This document shows, piece by piece, positions 62,589 through 64,000 of a stretch of DNA of 64,000 nt; position 1 is the first letter of the stretch, and the number at the start of each line of letters is the position of its first letter. Origin of the DNA: Rhinopomastus cyanomelas (lineage: Eukaryota > Chordata > Aves > Bucerotiformes > Rhinopomastidae); contig VXBP01002280.1 of the NCBI GenBank assembly GCA_013400115.1, forward strand, positions 337,196-401,195, given 5' to 3'. Made by a program: the position numbers and the translations under genes. Under the pieces are notes generated by a model. That model was given only the letters and a program-made list of their open reading frames with translations. It did no database searches and was not told the DNA's origin.

Positions 62589-63992
62589 CTACAACACAAA
62601 ACAGGAGTCCTGTTTCTGAAGGTCCTGAACCAACAAGTTTTCTGATGGCAACATTATGCTTCATATGTTTAAGCTATGCTTGAATCCTACCATGGCTTCC
62701 CCTACAGCTTCTGTTAGTCAACCAGGACCCAGAAGCAGGAACCTTCTTCACTGTCCCCCACCTCTGCAGTCACTCTGGCTTGCCAGCGTTGGTCAAATGG
62801 CTATGAAATCTCCACCCATCATTTTAAGTTTGAAACTCTGATATTCCCACCTTCAAATACCATTCTTCCTGCACCCACCTCTGCTGCTGATACATAAGGA
62901 CTATCCTCACATCTATTGAATCTATAATCTTTTTTCACACACACATTCCTTGATATACACACCTACCTTGATGGACTGCTGCATCTATCAAGAAAACTTC
63001 TTCACAAGGAGACTTGTAAATGAAGCAGCTTGGCTGTGACAAAGACCCATGGCTGCTACTGCTACAAGTGCTCTCCAAAATCAGAGGTAAGACAAGAGCG
63101 TCAGGGAACCACATCTCAATCGAAGTTGGGAGAAAGTTAATGGGGGGCTCCAAAGCAAATCCTTGTCACAGACATCGATTGAGAAAGAAAGTCACTTGGG
63201 CTGTGGCCAAGTTTAACAACCCATCTGCTGACATGAGTTCATTACCCAAGTAGATGCTCTTAGCCCCAGTTCAGATGTTAAATATCACCTTCAGCTACTG
63301 CAGACAACATTACAAATAAAATGTCACAGGCTCGTTGGGTCACATGGTGACACCTTAAAAATCTTTGTGTTCCTCTTCCCCCAACGCGTGTCTACATCTG
63401 GTACAAACTGTGATCTGTTCCAAGTCTAGTCTGTGTGAGCAAATGCACACAAACATACAGTCCAATCTGGCTACAGTGTGAGCTTATCCATTGTACCAAC
63501 ACATAAAATGAGCAATGACAAAAATATTTGTCTCATCAACTCACTGTATGGCTACAGTAGATACTAAGTTGCCAGGAAGCAGCCAGCAATCCCTGCAGCT
63601 ATATCACTTATAAGCTGTCACTGTTGTCTGTCTCTCTGTGGGTAATGAGCTATCAAAAACACATAGCTCCTTCCAGCTTGGGAAACCTGTAGCACATTGC
63701 AAACATTACTGGAAAAAGAATAATTCTATTTATTTGAACTCTTTTCGTTATTTTAGTCAAAACTGAAGGGGTCCACTCATGAAATAGTCATCAGGGAATG
63801 TTTCTATTTCTCTGTGCACACATCCATAACGGTCATAATCAATTCAGACATAAGATTTCATCTTTAGAGACGTTGGAGTGCCATAGAATTGAAGTAACCA
63901 GAAAAACTCAAATAAGCTCTCAGAGAATAAGGAGGAAATCCAATGTACCAGACTGAAATATAAACACATCAAAATACACAGAAAGTGCTCAC
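62589..63992 (-). other. SYNE2: SYNE2 intron upstream of exon 1
   Basis: No exon, CR1 or other repeat recognised. Short open frames on both strands show no coiled-coil or known-protein character. Confidence 0.5.
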
Positions 63993-64000
63993 GTTTTCCA
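63993..64000 (-). CDS. SYNE2: Possible SYNE2 exon end cut by the window edge
   Basis: The last eight bases, read on the minus strand, run into GTGAGC, a good 5' splice site. Taken as an exon end in phase 0 they give Glu-Asn and would join exon 1, which also starts in phase 0. Eight bases are too few to prove it; the rest of the exon would lie beyond the window. Confidence 0.3.

Noticed and set aside
1..64000. SYNE1 as the identity of the gene
   Set aside because: Segments such as MALEDSEQK, NLEKVQMMLQ and WKEQSLSVSQDL agree with nesprin-2 in order and wording as I remember it, not with nesprin-1.
1..64000. Search for tRNA or rRNA genes, CRISPR arrays, bacterial-type operons or retroviral elements
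   Set aside because: Nothing with the expected structure was seen on reading; mobile DNA here is CR1 only.

Overview
The window is a vertebrate, almost certainly avian, nuclear DNA segment. It is AT-rich and intron-rich, and it carries at least fourteen CR1 LINE fragments with the typical bird/reptile CR1 3' end (…ATTCTGTGATT…). One CR1 copy still has a 334-codon open reverse-transcriptase frame. The CR1 content suggests a bird lineage with fairly recent CR1 activity; the species cannot be read from the sequence.

One gene fills the window on the minus strand: SYNE2, encoding nesprin-2, the giant spectrin-repeat protein of the outer nuclear membrane (KASH/LINC complex). I reconstructed 44 coding exons between 62588 and 859. 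Joined, they make 9198 bases, or 3066 codons in one uninterrupted frame, and every junction agrees in phase. Exons 11 to 44 follow human nesprin-2 segment by segment as I remember it (for example NLEKVQMMLQ, SYNRDSEELIKWL, ESKRYERTEFAE). Exons 1 to 10, including a 2113-bp giant exon, are placed by splice sites, phase and coiled-coil character. Neither the N-terminal actin-binding calponin-homology domains nor the C-terminal KASH anchor is inside the window, so both gene ends lie outside it. The part seen is roughly the middle to the late middle of the protein (very roughly human residues 2500 to 5700, an estimate).

Layout, in gene order from high to low coordinate. 63993 to 64000 may hold the last bases of one more exon. 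62.6 to 53.8 kb has exons 1 to 8, with the giant exon at 58597 to 60709. 51.0 to 36.3 kb has exons 9 to 17, spectrin repeats separated by 0.3 to 3.4 kb introns. 35.8 to 25.0 kb has exons 18 to 26, a poorly conserved, acidic and Ser/Thr-rich linker encoded by small exons. 24.4 to 0.86 kb has exons 27 to 44, regular spectrin repeats with the best conservation. Introns carry the CR1 pieces, several microsatellites, two inverted repeats and one 486-base assembly gap (30591 to 31076).

I saw no other protein-coding gene, no tRNA or rRNA gene, no CRISPR array and no retroviral element. Open frames on the plus strand are antisense shadows of exons, CR1 reverse complements or chance intronic frames. 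The points most worth a second look are the linker exons (with an unresolved donor at exon 18), a chimeric CR1 with an ambiguous base that looks like a misjoin, the competing splice sites at exons 5 and 15, and a splice acceptor whose pyrimidine tract is a CT microsatellite.
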